A stretch of 64,000 nucleotides of DNA from Methylococcaceae bacterium (GCA_021647585.1 JAKIUK010000007.1:20699-84698), one strand, 5' to 3'; positions 19,117-29,019 are shown, counted from the first letter of the stretch. Numbers and translations: made by a program. Notes: generated from the letters alone by a model not told the origin.

Positions 19117-19313
19117 TAACTTATTTGGTGCCAAACATCAAATTAATTTGGCAAGATTGCTATTTTGCCAACGAGTGAAGGCCTAATGGCTTCACTTGAA
19201 GTTATTAAGATTTTACTCCTCCATTGGTGTTGTAATAACAGGCAGAACCTCCTCATACATTCTGCTTGATTTTATTACCTCTCTTTGCTTTACAGCATTG
19301 AGAGGTTTTTTTT
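19117..19313 (+). ncRNA. Candidate sRNA with CU-rich hairpin loops
   Basis: About 197 nt run from a promoter-like sequence to a Rho-independent terminator, with no open frame of note. Predicted stems: GCCAAA/TTTGGC competing with TTGGCAA/TTGCCAA; GTGAAG/CTTCAC; GTTATTA/TAATAAC whose loop contains CTCCTCC (19216-19222); and GCAGAA/TTCTGC whose loop is CCTCCTCATACA (19248-19259). Loops complementary to Shine-Dalgarno sequences are a hallmark of several trans-acting sRNAs that block ribosome binding (for example CcsR and sX13 families). No Rfam family was recognised by eye. Confidence 0.55.
19277..19313 (+). terminator. Rho-independent terminator of the CU-loop RNA
   Basis: ACCTCTC (19277-19283) pairs with GAGAGGT (19300-19306), with additional TGC/GCA pairing inside, followed by eight T residues. 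Oriented plus; both neighbouring protein genes are on the minus strand. Confidence 0.8.
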
Positions 19314-19339
19314 GCCCATAAATTTTAGAGTAGCACCAC

Positions 19340-21298
19340 TCACTCAACCGCGCGCCTATCTACAATACGTCTCTCCCCCATCTTCCACAATAAATCATTC
19401 ACCCCACATTGCGGCACAAAACCAGAAACAGATTCCTTCAAAATTGCCCTCATCCCTTCAAAGTCATCTTTATCTATACTCACCCTCAACTGTTCAAGTT
19501 TTTTATTCAGTTCAATCCAGGGAATCACTTCTTCTTCAGCCCGCATAATTCTACTATGTGTAGTATCTGAGACATTGTCACCAATCAACAATTCCTCATA
19601 AAGTTTTTCTCCTGGCCTTAATCCTGTTATGTCAATTTCCACTTCACCATCAGGGAGCTCTTCATCTTTCACTTCCAACCCACTCAAATGAATCATGCGC
19701 CTGGCCAAGTCCAGGATTCGAATAGGCTGCCCCATATCTAACACGAACACATCTCCACCTAACCCCATTGCTCCAGCCTGAATGACTAATTGTGCGGCTT
19801 CAGGGATCGTCATAAAATATCGAATTATACGAGTATCCGTCACAGTAACAGGACCTCCTCGTGCAATTTGTTCTCTAAATAAAGGAATAACCGATCCCGA
19901 AGATCCCAGCACATTGCCAAAACGTACCATGGTAAACCGGGTGGCAACCTGCCCGTCTATACTTAAACCTTGCAAAATCAATTCAGCAAAGCGTTTTGTT
20001 GCTCCCATGATATTAGTTGGTCTTACAGCCTTATCAGTTGATATAAGCACAAAAGTGTCGACTTTTTCACTGATAGCAGCCTGAGCAATGCTCAGTGTAC
20101 CAAATATATTGTTTTTTATTGCTTCACCTGGGTTTTGTTCAACCATGGGCACATGTTTATATGCCGCGGCATGATAAATAGTTTGCACATTAAAGGTTTT
20201 GCATACCTTTTTAACACGTATTTCATCTAAAACTGAGCCTAATATTGGAATAATGTCAAACTTAGCATTATCAAGAACATTGACGACATGACTCAATTCT
20301 TTTTCTACAGAATAAAGCGCATATTCATTCAATTCAAACAAGATGAGTTTAGCTGGCTTTACTGTAATAATCTGACGACAAAGCTCAGATCCAATTGATC
20401 CGCCCGCACCAGACACCAAAACAGTCTTCCCAGTAATATTGGCATGAAATAAGGCTGGATCAGGTTCAACCGCATCGCGCCCTAATAAATCGGCAATATC
20501 AACTTCCTGTAATTCGTCAAACTTGACTTTCCCTAGCGCCATATCCGCCATTCCTGGCATTGTTCTTACATGAACCGGATAAGGCTCTAACAGTCTAATA
20601 ATTTCACTTCTACGCCCCCGACTTGCAGAGGGCATAGCCAATAACACATCAGTTACTTTATGCCGCTCTATCAAATAACTGAGTGATGTCATAGGATAAA
20701 TTCTTAAGCCGTTAACCTTCTGTTTATGCAATAATTTATCATCATCAATAAAAGCAACTGGCTTAAATTCTTTCCCATACTCTAGAGCAGATGCCAATTG
20801 TACTCCAGCACTTCCCGCCCCATAAATAATCACTTTTTTTATACAGTAATTCTTTGCTACACTCCCGCCTAAACTTGAATATGCATCAGCCAGCCACCAC
20901 CTCGCTATAAATCGACTTCCACTGACAAATAACAAAAGCACCAACCAATTTAATGGTGGAACTGTTCTAGGCACAATGCTAATACCCGACTGAAAAACAA
21001 CGACTGTAAAAATTAAAGCATGAAGTGTAACCGCCTGAAAAACAGCCCAAAATGCGCGACCACCTATATAACGGATAATTGCTCGATACAAGCCCAATTT
21101 TATAAATATAGGAACAGCAAGAGCAGGGCTAGCACAAAACAATAGCCAAATATTCCCTTCAGGCCGATACCATTCACCTAAGCGCAATGAAAATGCCACC
21201 CATAATGCAGATATTGCAAACACAATATCCATACTGATTAAAATACTTGCCTTGCTATGCCTGGTAAGACCAAGAAACCAATAGGCTATTTTTTTCAT
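19340..21298 (-). CDS. UDP-sugar 4,6-dehydratase, WbpM/PglF type
   Basis: A 652-residue membrane-anchored nucleotide-sugar dehydratase that makes 4-keto-6-deoxy sugars for surface glycans. About four N-terminal membrane helices (residues 15-130), a first Rossmann-like domain (YGAGSAGVQLASAL, about 155-170) and the catalytic SDR domain (VLVSGAGGSIGSELCRQI) with STDKAVRPTNIMGATKR, where Met replaces the usual SDR Tyr as in WbpM/FlaA1-type dehydratases. FGNVLGSSGSVIPLF and LRPGEKLYEE are also present. It is the last gene of the glycan cluster, as wbpM is in Pseudomonas O-antigen loci. Confidence 0.93.
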   Translation of the reverse strand: MKKIAYWFLGLTRHSKASILISMDIVFAISALWVAFSLRLGEWYRPEGNIWLLFCASPALAVPIFIKLGLYRAIIRYIGGRAFWAVFQAVTLHALIFTVVVFQSGISIVPRTVPPLNWLVLLLFVSGSRFIARWWLADAYSSLGGSVAKNYCIKKVIIYGAGSAGVQLASALEYGKEFKPVAFIDDDKLLHKQKVNGLRIYPMTSLSYLIERHKVTDVLLAMPSASRGRRSEIIRLLEPYPVHVRTMPGMADMALGKVKFDELQEVDIADLLGRDAVEPDPALFHANITGKTVLVSGAGGSIGSELCRQIITVKPAKLILFELNEYALYSVEKELSHVVNVLDNAKFDIIPILGSVLDEIRVKKVCKTFNVQTIYHAAAYKHVPMVEQNPGEAIKNNIFGTLSIAQAAISEKVDTFVLISTDKAVRPTNIMGATKRFAELILQGLSIDGQVATRFTMVRFGNVLGSSGSVIPLFREQIARGGPVTVTDTRIIRYFMTIPEAAQLVIQAGAMGLGGDVFVLDMGQPIRILDLARRMIHLSGLEVKDEELPDGEVEIDITGLRPGEKLYEELLIGDNVSDTTHSRIMRAEEEVIPWIELNKKLEQLRVSIDKDDFEGMRAILKESVSGFVPQCGVNDLLWKMGERRIVDRRAVE

Positions 21299-21574
21299 TC
21301 TAAAAACTTAGGATTGCGCAATATAGTAATCGTCAATAGCCCTAGCCTACCGTTTTTTATACACCACCGCACCAAAATCATCCTTTAGACTTCACCATCT
21401 ATACCCAATGTAAAATTATACTTATGCTTTTTTCAAATCACAGAACTCAAAAAAACTCATTAAATATCTATTTGCACATTCAACAAATCGTTCTCTGTTC
21501 TCAACTACTTGATAATATCATCTTCTCCCTTTAAAAATGCTATATCACCGTTAAATGTGGAATTACTAATATAC

Positions 21575-21751
21575 AAGTGTCATTTCGACCAGCGAGAGTA
21601 ATATTTTCCACTCTTAACAGTGACAGAGCCTTAAAAACAGACATCAAATTATTTTTTATGACTATTACCCTATCGCAGGTCACTCTCAATTTTGACGTTT
21701 GTAGGTTAACTTCACAAACGGTGTTATTCCTTCCGCTGGTCGAAATGACAC
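21575..21751. repeat. R3 inverted-repeat element, copy a
   Basis: Ends GTGTCATTTCGACCAGCG and CGCTGGTCGAAATGACAC are exact reverse complements. The interior (ATGACTATTACCCTATCGCA ... TTAACTTCACAAACGG) recurs at 56.1 kb and 63.7 kb, and a flank to about 21800 (GTGCTTTGTTAATAGCCAT) recurs at 50.25 kb. No coding capacity; short frames in it are repeat translations. It fills most of the 529-bp gap between the dehydratase and the phosphoglycosyl transferase. Confidence 0.75.
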
Positions 21752-21827
21752 CCTATTTAACGCTTGACCAGTGCTTTGTTAATAGCCATTTAGGTCAAAC
21801 GAAAACCTTACTACTTATTAAACCTTC

Positions 21828-22388
21828 TCAATGAGATACACCATCCCGTCTCACCACCTTAATGAAAGTAAGCCATAAAATATAAAGATCAAACATAAAT
21901 GACTTTCGATTGACATACTCTGCATCCAACTCAACCTTGTCAGGAATTGGCAATTCATCCCGACCATTTACCTGCGCCCAACCCGTCAAACCAGGTAATA
22001 CATTATGCACCTCTTTTTCAGTACGTAACGCAATCAAATCATCCTGATTAAACAAAGCAGGCCGTGGTCCTACAAAACTCATATCACCTTTTAGGATGCT
22101 CCATAACTGTGGAAGCTCATCTAGGCTAGATTTACGTAAAAAATTGCCAATGGGCGTTAAAACTCCGTTAGGGTCGGCTAATAAATGTGTTGCTACTGTA
22201 GGCGTACCAGCCTTCATACTACGAAATTTAGGCATACTAAAAATAACATTTTTTACCCCTACCCGATTAGACCAATACAATATAGGACCTTTAGATGTTA
22301 TCTTGACCAGTATCATAATCAAACAAATTGGTAGAAAAAGCAGAAAACTTGCCATAATGGCCAGAAATAAATCAAATAGTCTTTTCAT
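21828..22388 (-). CDS. Undecaprenyl-phosphate phosphoglycosyl transferase (PglC/WcaJ catalytic type)
   Basis: Starts lipid-linked glycan assembly by moving a phospho-sugar onto undecaprenyl phosphate. At 186 residues it is the minimal monotopic form with one N-terminal hydrophobic reentrant helix (FDLFLAIMASFLLFLPICLIM). Diagnostic motifs: PKFRSMKAGTP, the catalytic Asp-Glu in SSLDELPQLW, GDMSFVGPRPAL, and GWAQVNGRDELP. It lies downstream of a sugar epimerase and upstream of the 4,6-dehydratase, the usual trio that defines the first sugar. Confidence 0.93.
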   Translation of the reverse strand: MKRLFDLFLAIMASFLLFLPICLIMILVKITSKGPILYWSNRVGVKNVIFSMPKFRSMKAGTPTVATHLLADPNGVLTPIGNFLRKSSLDELPQLWSILKGDMSFVGPRPALFNQDDLIALRTEKEVHNVLPGLTGWAQVNGRDELPIPDKVELDAEYVNRKSFMFDLYILWLTFIKVVRRDGVSH

Positions 22389-22474
22389 TTAAACGTGTAT
22401 TTTATTCCTGTTTATTAATATCAACAGCTGTATCAGCTGTATCAACTCTAAAAATATATCTATCCTTCTTCATT

Positions 22475-23434
22475 CTATAATGCTTTTTCATTCAAATACG
22501 CATCTGCTGTTTTTTTTAACTGCTCATCCATCGTAATCACTTGTTTCCATCCCAATAACTCGTATACCTTAGAACTATCCACCTGTAATGATCCAAACAA
22601 ACGATTCGTGACATCACTTTTACCCATCAATGTGGCAACAAGTCTCATCCAGGTTATGGGTACAGGGAGTAAAAATGCTTTCTGTCCAAACACTTTTGCT
22701 ACTTTTCTTAACAACTCTGTAGTGGAAACATCCTCACCATCCGAAATCAAAAAAATCTCGTTAGCAGCTTTGGGATGATCGATACAATGTATAATAAAAC
22801 TCACAAGATTATCTAAAGCGACAAAAGAACGTTGATTGCGCACTGCCCCAAGAGGCAGTGGTATACCAATTTTGATCCATTTCATCATAGATGCAAAATT
22901 AGCACGAACACCTGCCCCATAAACTAACGGCGGACGTATAATCACAAGCTCCATCCTCGTTTCTTCAGCTACTTTCAATAAGCCCTGCTCAGCTTCATAT
23001 TTTGATAACGCATAAGGATCTACAGGAATAAAAGCATCATCTGGTTGAAATGGATGATTTGGCTTAGTCATTTCCCCATTCACTTTTATAGAACTGATAA
23101 AGATAAATCTTTTTACACCACTCGTTGCTGCCTGACGAGCAAGAGTCAATGTAGCTGCTGTATTCACTCTACGAAATTCAGTTATAGGATCCACAACAGA
23201 GTCATTCATTATATGAACTCGTGCAGCAGTATGGACAACCACTTCGACCCCCTGCAAAACTTTCGACCAATCAATTTCAGCAGATAAGTCACCTATCTCA
23301 AACTGATAAATTTTCTCAACAACAGACTCTGTTTTTTTTCGAATAGCTACATAAACCTCATGATTATCATTTTGCAACTCATTGCATAATCGCTTACCGA
23401 CAAAACCAGTCGCACCCGTAATCAATATTTTCAC
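22475..23434 (-). CDS. NAD-dependent sugar epimerase/dehydratase (extended SDR)
   Basis: A 319-residue extended SDR with the NAD-binding TGATGFVGKRLCNEL, the catalytic Tyr-Lys in YALSKYEAEQGL, and VVIIRPPLVYGAG-type substrate loop (LVIIRPPLVYGAGVRANF). It resembles WbpK/WbpV-like 4-reductases or epimerases found beside phosphoglycosyl transferases. Exact substrate unknown; most likely it reduces or epimerises the 4-keto sugar made by the dehydratase. It overlaps the upstream glycosyltransferase by 4 bases. Confidence 0.88.
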   Translation of the reverse strand: MKILITGATGFVGKRLCNELQNDNHEVYVAIRKKTESVVEKIYQFEIGDLSAEIDWSKVLQGVEVVVHTAARVHIMNDSVVDPITEFRRVNTAATLTLARQAATSGVKRFIFISSIKVNGEMTKPNHPFQPDDAFIPVDPYALSKYEAEQGLLKVAEETRMELVIIRPPLVYGAGVRANFASMMKWIKIGIPLPLGAVRNQRSFVALDNLVSFIIHCIDHPKAANEIFLISDGEDVSTTELLRKVAKVFGQKAFLLPVPITWMRLVATLMGKSDVTNRLFGSLQVDSSKVYELLGWKQVITMDEQLKKTADAYLNEKAL

Positions 23435-24357
23435 TTATGAGGCCCTATTAATGCATAAAAAATCAAAGCCATAAAAGCTAGAAACTGCTCAACTCTGCGC
23501 CGCCTTAATTGCCGGGATTTTAAAGCCAGTTTAAATAAGCCCATTCTCGATGTCATTTGTATTGAAGGAATGTCCAGAACACTTGCTAATAGCTTTAATG
23601 AACCGAAAGCCTGTCCTGACAAAATATAATACACTCGAGTGACCTTACCTCTAATAGAAAAATTAGCACCCACTTGATTTAAATCATGTTGTCGATAATA
23701 CATTTTAGGGACAGAATCAATAAACCATATATATTTGTTGTGTCTTAAAATTGCATAAGCAAGCCAATCATGAAGTACAAAATCATTTAACTCAGGAAAT
23801 GTATTTAAATATTTTTTTATAAGACCAGCAGCTTTGCTAGTATAAATGTAGGTACATCCTGGACCAGCAGCTTCAAATAAGTAATCAAATTCTCTCTGAG
23901 GCTGAGACTTATCAATTAACCTTTCAGTTCCATCTTCCCAAAAAGCAATAACACTTGCCGAATAGGCTTCCGCATTGTTTAATTCCATTTGCTTTATTCC
24001 ATAAGATAACTTATCTAAAAACCACACATCATCTTGATCTGAAAAAGCCAGGTAATCAAAATTTGAAAAATTCACATCTTTAACCAATCTGAAAAAATTT
24101 GGCGCCGCACTACCAAATCTCTCCCCATAAGATAAAACATTAATATTCAAATTTTGTTTTGCAAAGCTTAAGCACCATTCATATGTGTTATCGCTAGAAA
24201 GATCAACACTGATAAAAACCGTTACATTAACATTCTTCTGTTGCAGTATGCTTTGTAATTGCTGTTCAATATAAGTTATTCCATTATAAGCAGCCAATAA
24301 AACAACAACACTAGGTAATAAATTTTCGACGTTGGAATCGCATACTGACTCACTCAT
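23431..24357 (-). CDS. Glycosyltransferase family 2 (rhamnosyltransferase-like)
   Basis: A 308-residue GT-A fold enzyme: VVLLAAYNGITYIEQQLQSI, SVDLSSDNTYEW, and the metal-binding YLAFSDQDDVWFLDKLS. The C-terminal hydrophobic stretch (FLAFMALIFYALIG) may attach it to the membrane. It adds a sugar to a lipid-linked glycan; the sugar is unknown. It overlaps both neighbours by 4-8 bases, so it is in a tight operon with the second GT2 and the epimerase. Confidence 0.88.
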   Translation of the reverse strand: MSESVCDSNVENLLPSVVVLLAAYNGITYIEQQLQSILQQKNVNVTVFISVDLSSDNTYEWCLSFAKQNLNINVLSYGERFGSAAPNFFRLVKDVNFSNFDYLAFSDQDDVWFLDKLSYGIKQMELNNAEAYSASVIAFWEDGTERLIDKSQPQREFDYLFEAAGPGCTYIYTSKAAGLIKKYLNTFPELNDFVLHDWLAYAILRHNKYIWFIDSVPKMYYRQHDLNQVGANFSIRGKVTRVYYILSGQAFGSLKLLASVLDIPSIQMTSRMGLFKLALKSRQLRRRRVEQFLAFMALIFYALIGPHK

Positions 24358-25087
24358 TTATGTTTAACTTCCGCATTCTCTCAAAGGAATACCTTGTTAT
24401 CAGGTTGTAAGAAATAATTATTCGCCACCAAACTTTAACCAGCAGAGAATCATCTCTGTTTTTTATGAAATTAGTTACATTTCCCTGATGCCGCCGGTAA
24501 AGTAACAATTGCTCATCCATAAACACAGACTTCCCAAAAACCTCACAAATTAACCCGATCCACCAATCATGCATCGGTAAATTTGCTGGAAAGGGTAAAG
24601 CCAGATTTAAAATTTTGCGATTGAATGCCATGCAGCAACCAATATATGAGTTTCTATATATATTATTAATAAACCCTTGCCTACTTTTATAAAGAGACAT
24701 AAATGAATCTTTTTCTATTTCTTTCAAATTTGAATCAACAATCTTACAATCGGAAACTACCAAATCTGATTTTTTCAATTGAGCTAACATTTTTTCTACC
24801 CGATCAGGTAGCCATATATCATCTTGATCAGATAAAAAAATATGCTCACCATTCGCAAATTTCAATGCATTCTCAAAATTATTAACAGGACTTTTAAATG
24901 AATTATTCTCAAATATTTTTATTCTACTGTCCGCAAATGATTTTACGATCTTTATCGTATCGTCCGTTGATGAATCATCTGAAATAATGACCTCATCAGT
25001 AGCGCAAAGTTGGGATAATATACTTTGTAGTTGAGCGAAAATGTAGAGCTCACCATTATGAGTAGCAATACAAACAGATATTCTCAT
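24350..25087 (-). CDS. Glycosyltransferase family 2
   Basis: A 245-residue GT2 with SVCIATHNGELYIFAQLQSI, SDDSSTDDTIKIV and the metal-binding HIFLSDQDDIWLPDRVEKM. It is clearly related to the next gene (same order of motifs, both with SDQDD), so the pair probably arose by duplication and adds successive sugars. It is the most upstream gene of the visible glycan operon. Confidence 0.88.
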   Translation of the reverse strand: MRISVCIATHNGELYIFAQLQSILSQLCATDEVIISDDSSTDDTIKIVKSFADSRIKIFENNSFKSPVNNFENALKFANGEHIFLSDQDDIWLPDRVEKMLAQLKKSDLVVSDCKIVDSNLKEIEKDSFMSLYKSRQGFINNIYRNSYIGCCMAFNRKILNLALPFPANLPMHDWWIGLICEVFGKSVFMDEQLLLYRRHQGNVTNFIKNRDDSLLVKVWWRIIISYNLITRYSFERMRKLNINE

Positions 25088-25149
25088 ATTAAGTCTTCTA
25101 ATATATACAGCGTGTTATTTAGATTCAATAATAAACGGATTCTATGCCG

Positions 25150-25168
25150 TTTTCCACCTCCCTTAGCC
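25150..25168. repeat. Solo R7 end
   Basis: TTTTCCACCTCCCTTAG is the reverse of the R7 end GGGAGGTGGAAA. No partner end was found nearby. It lies in the short gap between the GT2 gene and cobQ. Confidence 0.45.
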
Positions 25169-25207
25169 TATTTTTTAGATGTTTAATCCGTGTCGGGCAA
25201 AAGATAT

Positions 25208-26746
25208 TTAGGCCTTTTCTGATTTTATATTATCTAAGGAGCCAGGATTTGAAACGACGTCCTTTTCTACTACAAACAAATCCAGTGCTTTTTGCAATTT
25301 ATCAAAATCAAAACTATCCTCTAATGCATCTGTAATTAAGTTAATCCCCTCTTCACGTACTTCATCTAAATTGACTGTCTGCTGAATTCTACATCCAGCC
25401 CAGTTTAGCAAAGAAGCACTAGCCTCTGGCAAATCAAAAAGTCCATGTAAGTAAGTCCCCAGTACCAAATTATCTTCCGAAATTGCACCTTCAGGATTCC
25501 CTTCAATGGTCATAACAGATTTTTTCAATGCTTCTCCCTGCGTTAAACCGGCGTGAATTTCATATCCTGCAACAGGACTATTATCCACAGATAAAAAACC
25601 GCTGACTTTGCGTAAACATTTTTCAGCATGCAGTGTTGTTTCCATATCCAGAAACCCCAAACCTGTACTTGACCCGGGTTCACCCTCAATACCTTCCGGA
25701 TCATGAATAGCCTTACCCAACATTTGATAACCACCACAAAGCCCAATCAAGCGTCCACCATAACGCAGATGTTTATTAATAAAATCTCCCCAGCCCATAT
25801 CAATAAACCACTTCAAATCATCCCTTACTGATTTGCTACCGGGTAAAATCACTAACTCGGCAGCTAAACAATCAGCAGGGTCCTTTGCTAATTGTACTGT
25901 CACCTCAGGATGTAGCAGTAATGGATCAAAATCGGTATGATTACTTATTCTTGGGAATACAGGCACAAGCACAGTAAAACTATTTTTTTTATTCTTTTGG
26001 TGTTTATCAAAAGCAAGAGCATCTTCAGCATCCAGATAAAGATCATGTAAATAAGGTAATACAGCAAATACTGGCTTTCCAGTCCTATGCTCCAACCAGT
26101 CTAAGCCAGATTTTAATAAGGCAATATCGCCCCTAAACCGGTTAATAACAAAACCCACAATTCTTTTTTGCTCAGATTCTGATAACAGATCCAGAGTCCC
26201 GACTATATGTGCAAAAACTCCGCCTTTATCTATATCTGCAATTAATATAACAGGGCAGTCTACGGCCTCTGCAAAGCCCATATTTGCAATATCACCTGCA
26301 CGTAAATTAATCTCAGCCGGACTCCCCGCACCTTCCACAACAAGCATCTGATATTGATCAACTAATCGTTTATGCGACGCTAACACAGCTTGCATAGCCT
26401 GTTTCTTATATTGATGATATTTTTGAGCAGACTGGTTATTCAGTGCTTTACCATGAATAATCACTTGTGCTGTTTTATCAGAATTTGGCTTCAATAAAAT
26501 GGGATTCATATCTGTATGAGGTTCCAGATTACAAGCTCTCGCCTGTACTGCCTGAGCACGTCCAATTTCCCCTGCATCTACTGTAACCGCACTGTTTAAT
26601 GCCATATTCTGTGGTTTAAAAGGGACAACTTTAATGCCTTTTCGATAATAGTAGCGACATAAAGCGGTTACCAGGGTACTTTTTCCTGCATCCGATGTAG
26701 TTCCTTGAACCATTAATGTTTGCTGTATATTTTTTGTTGATTGCAT
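25208..26746 (-). CDS. cobQ: Cobyric acid synthase
   Basis: ATP- and glutamine-dependent amidation of four carboxyl groups on adenosylcobyrinic acid diamide. The 512-residue protein has the N-terminal synthetase domain ([44 protein letters not shown]) and the C-terminal type 1 amidotransferase domain with the Cys in [12 protein letters not shown] and the His in [10 protein letters not shown]. It is divergent from cbiB-cobD across a 64-bp gap. No cobalamin riboswitch-like structure is visible there. Confidence 0.97.
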   Translation of the reverse strand: MQSTKNIQQTLMVQGTTSDAGKSTLVTALCRYYYRKGIKVVPFKPQNMALNSAVTVDAGEIGRAQAVQARACNLEPHTDMNPILLKPNSDKTAQVIIHGKALNNQSAQKYHQYKKQAMQAVLASHKRLVDQYQMLVVEGAGSPAEINLRAGDIANMGFAEAVDCPVILIADIDKGGVFAHIVGTLDLLSESEQKRIVGFVINRFRGDIALLKSGLDWLEHRTGKPVFAVLPYLHDLYLDAEDALAFDKHQKNKKNSFTVLVPVFPRISNHTDFDPLLLHPEVTVQLAKDPADCLAAELVILPGSKSVRDDLKWFIDMGWGDFINKHLRYGGRLIGLCGGYQMLGKAIHDPEGIEGEPGSSTGLGFLDMETTLHAEKCLRKVSGFLSVDNSPVAGYEIHAGLTQGEALKKSVMTIEGNPEGAISEDNLVLGTYLHGLFDLPEASASLLNWAGCRIQQTVNLDEVREEGINLITDALEDSFDFDKLQKALDLFVVEKDVVSNPGSLDNIKSEKA

Positions 26747-26810
26747 TGAAAAAGAATTTGTTGCGCTGAATACGTATAATTACAGCTGGAAATTGGAGTA
26801 GAAATAGTAC

Positions 26811-27737
26811 ATGAATCTAACAACAATGATTATTTTAGCTGTTCTGTTAGACCACTGGCTAGGCGAAACTAAGAAATACCATCCTTTGGTTTATTTTGGT
26901 TACGCTGCTAATAGCATAGAAAAAAAACTACGCCAGCAAAAGCACTCCGCTTTAAAACAAAAAACAGCTGGTCTCATTGCCTTATTATTACTCATTTGTC
27001 CTTTTACTGTGGTCATATACAGTCTTAGTCAATACAGCTTTATCAACAATATTATTGCCCCTCTTATTCTCTATTTCTGCATCGCAACCAACAGTTTAAA
27101 GCAACATGCTATTAACGTTTTACAAGCACTTGAAGCCGACTCCTTAGTCTCGGCAAAAAGCCAGGTTGCACTGATAGTCAGTCGAGAAACAGACAAAATG
27201 TCTAGCGCTGATGTCCGTAGAGCGACGATTGAATCTGTTTTAGAAAATGGCGCTGATGCTGTGTTTGCACCTATTTTCTGGTTTGTTATTGCTGGCCCTG
27301 CAGGAGCTATTTTTTACAGACTTTCTAATACACTGGATGCCATGTGGGGTTATAAAAACCAGCAATATGTGCATTTTGGCTGGGCTGCTGCGAAGTTTGA
27401 CGATGTTTTAAACTGGATTCCGGCACGTCTTACTGCCTTGAGTTATGCTTTGTTAGGACAAACAACTCTGGCCATGAACTGCTGGAAAAATCAGGCTCAT
27501 TTATTGGATAGTCCTAATGCAGGACCGGTAATGACCTCAGGTGCAGGTGCCCTCAAAATACAACTTGGCGGTCCCGCCTGGTATCGTGGAAAACTTAAAG
27601 ATAAAGTCTTTTTTGGTACTGGAATAAGCCCCGTTAATGGTGATATTATCAGAGCCAATGCTTTAATTAGCTACAGCCTTTATTTATGGATTTTTATTTT
27701 AATTGTTTTGACTTATATAGGAGAAATCCTTGCTTGA
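26811..27737 (+). CDS. cbiB: Adenosylcobinamide-phosphate synthase
   Basis: Inner-membrane enzyme that attaches (R)-1-amino-2-propanol O-phosphate to adenosylcobyric acid (CbiB/CobD). The 308-residue protein has several hydrophobic helices and the motifs LLDHWLGETKKYHPLV, VSRETDKMSSADVRRATIESVLENGADAVFAPIFW, YRLSNTLDAMWGYKN and PNAGPVMTSGAGAL. It overlaps the next gene by 8 bases, and the product of that gene supplies its substrate. Confidence 0.96.
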   Translation: MNLTTMIILAVLLDHWLGETKKYHPLVYFGYAANSIEKKLRQQKHSALKQKTAGLIALLLLICPFTVVIYSLSQYSFINNIIAPLILYFCIATNSLKQHAINVLQALEADSLVSAKSQVALIVSRETDKMSSADVRRATIESVLENGADAVFAPIFWFVIAGPAGAIFYRLSNTLDAMWGYKNQQYVHFGWAAAKFDDVLNWIPARLTALSYALLGQTTLAMNCWKNQAHLLDSPNAGPVMTSGAGALKIQLGGPAWYRGKLKDKVFFGTGISPVNGDIIRANALISYSLYLWIFILIVLTYIGEILA

Positions 27738-28740
27738 ACATGGAGGTCATTTAATTAATGCCGCACAAAAATATAATATCCCCATAGAACAATGGATTGA
27801 TTTATCTACCGGAATAAACCCAAATGGATGGCCAGTACCAGATATTCCCGCAACATGCTGGCAACGTCTGCCGGAAGCTGACGATGCGTTAATCCCTGCT
27901 GCCAGACTATATTATCAATGTCACTCCATTTTGCCCGTCGCAGGTTCTCAAGCTGCTATCCAGACTTTACCATTATTACGGAAAAAGTCGAAAGTTGGGG
28001 TATTAACGCCAGCTTACTCAGAACATGCCCATAGCTGGAAAAAAGCAGGCCATGAAGTGATCGAATTATCTACAGAGGCAATAGTGTCTCAATTACATCA
28101 ACTCGATGTATTAATTTTAATCAACCCCAACAATCCTAGCGGTCAACGCTTTAATAAACAGCAGCTACTGAACTGGCATAGTCAACTCAATCAGCATAAT
28201 GGCTGGCTTATCGTCGATGAAGCATTTATTGATACCACACCTGAAGATAGCCTCTGCACTCACCCTGCCAGCGATGGACTGATAATCTTACGCTCTATCG
28301 GTAAGTTTTTTGGTCTGGCTGGCATCCGTTGTGGTTTTGTTATCAGTACAAACAGTTTACTTAATTTATTAAACGAACATTTAGGACCCTGGACTATCAG
28401 TCATCCTGGCAGATATATTGCTACACTAGCATTACTGGATATTAGCTGGCAAAAACGAATGCAGTGTCAATTAAAAGAGCAATCTAATCGCCTTGCTTCA
28501 TTATTATCTGAATATGGTTTAAAACCCACTGGGCATACTCATTTGTTTCACTGGATTAAAACTGCAGATGCTAAACAAATTCATACCGCATTTGCTCAAC
28601 ACGGAATACTCACCCGGTTATTTGTTCACCCAGCAAGCTTACGCTTTGGTTTACCAAAAAATAAGTATGAATGGTCATATTTACAAAAAACTTTAATCAA
28701 TCTCATTCCTAGACATGCATCTTCACCACTGATTCTCTGA
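27730..28740 (+). CDS. cobD: Threonine-phosphate decarboxylase
   Basis: PLP enzyme making (R)-1-amino-2-propanol phosphate for the cobalamin nucleotide loop (CobD in Salmonella naming, CobC in Pseudomonas). The 336-residue aminotransferase-fold protein has HGGHLINAAQKY at the N-terminus, LSTGINPNGWP, INPNNPSGQRF, VDEAFIDTTPEDSL and the PLP lysine in SIGKFFGLAGIRCGF. It starts with TTG, preceded by AGGAG, inside the end of cbiB; no ATG is available in this position. Confidence 0.93.
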   Translation: MLEHGGHLINAAQKYNIPIEQWIDLSTGINPNGWPVPDIPATCWQRLPEADDALIPAARLYYQCHSILPVAGSQAAIQTLPLLRKKSKVGVLTPAYSEHAHSWKKAGHEVIELSTEAIVSQLHQLDVLILINPNNPSGQRFNKQQLLNWHSQLNQHNGWLIVDEAFIDTTPEDSLCTHPASDGLIILRSIGKFFGLAGIRCGFVISTNSLLNLLNEHLGPWTISHPGRYIATLALLDISWQKRMQCQLKEQSNRLASLLSEYGLKPTGHTHLFHWIKTADAKQIHTAFAQHGILTRLFVHPASLRFGLPKNKYEWSYLQKTLINLIPRHASSPLIL

Positions 28741-28785
28741 AACAAACTAACCTAAGATGGTTTTTAACTTCTGGATTTAATACTC

Positions 28786-28906
28786 AACCACTATGGACTT
28801 AAAGTCCATAGGTTGTTTAAAAACGACTGAAAGTCGTTATGTTGTTAAACAATATATCGCTTTGCGATGCTATTTTAATTGCTAAAACCTTGCACTGAAA
28901 GTGCAT
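28786..28906. repeat. Row of four small palindromes
   Basis: CTATGGACTTAAAGTCCATAG (28791-28811), AACGACTGAAAGTCGTT (28822-28838), ATCGCTTTGCGAT (about 28856-28868) and TGCACTGAAAGTGCA (28891-28905) follow one another. Three share the core ACT(G/T)AAAGT with different flanking arms, so they are related in pattern but not simple copies. They lie behind cobD and may act as terminators or REP-like units. Confidence 0.6.
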
Positions 28907-29019
28907 AGTTTTAAACTAGCGATTTGGGATAATAAAGACCACCCTAATAAGATAATTAAAAATAAAAATGAAAATAAATACCAACTAAAGGTAAGCGCTC
29001 ATTAAAGCACGTACTTGCC

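Noticed and set aside
21577..21834. 85-codon frame beginning MSFRPARV
   Set aside because: It is the translation of the R3 element; similar false frames appear in the other R3 copies (for example at 63710).
23045..23287. 80-codon plus-strand frame and similar frames opposite other genes
   Set aside because: They are shadows on the opposite strand of well-supported genes, without ribosome-binding sites or domains.
26747..26810. Cobalamin riboswitch between cobQ and cbiB
   Set aside because: The gap is only 64 bases and no B12 box or aptamer-like structure is seen; none found elsewhere in the cobalamin region either.
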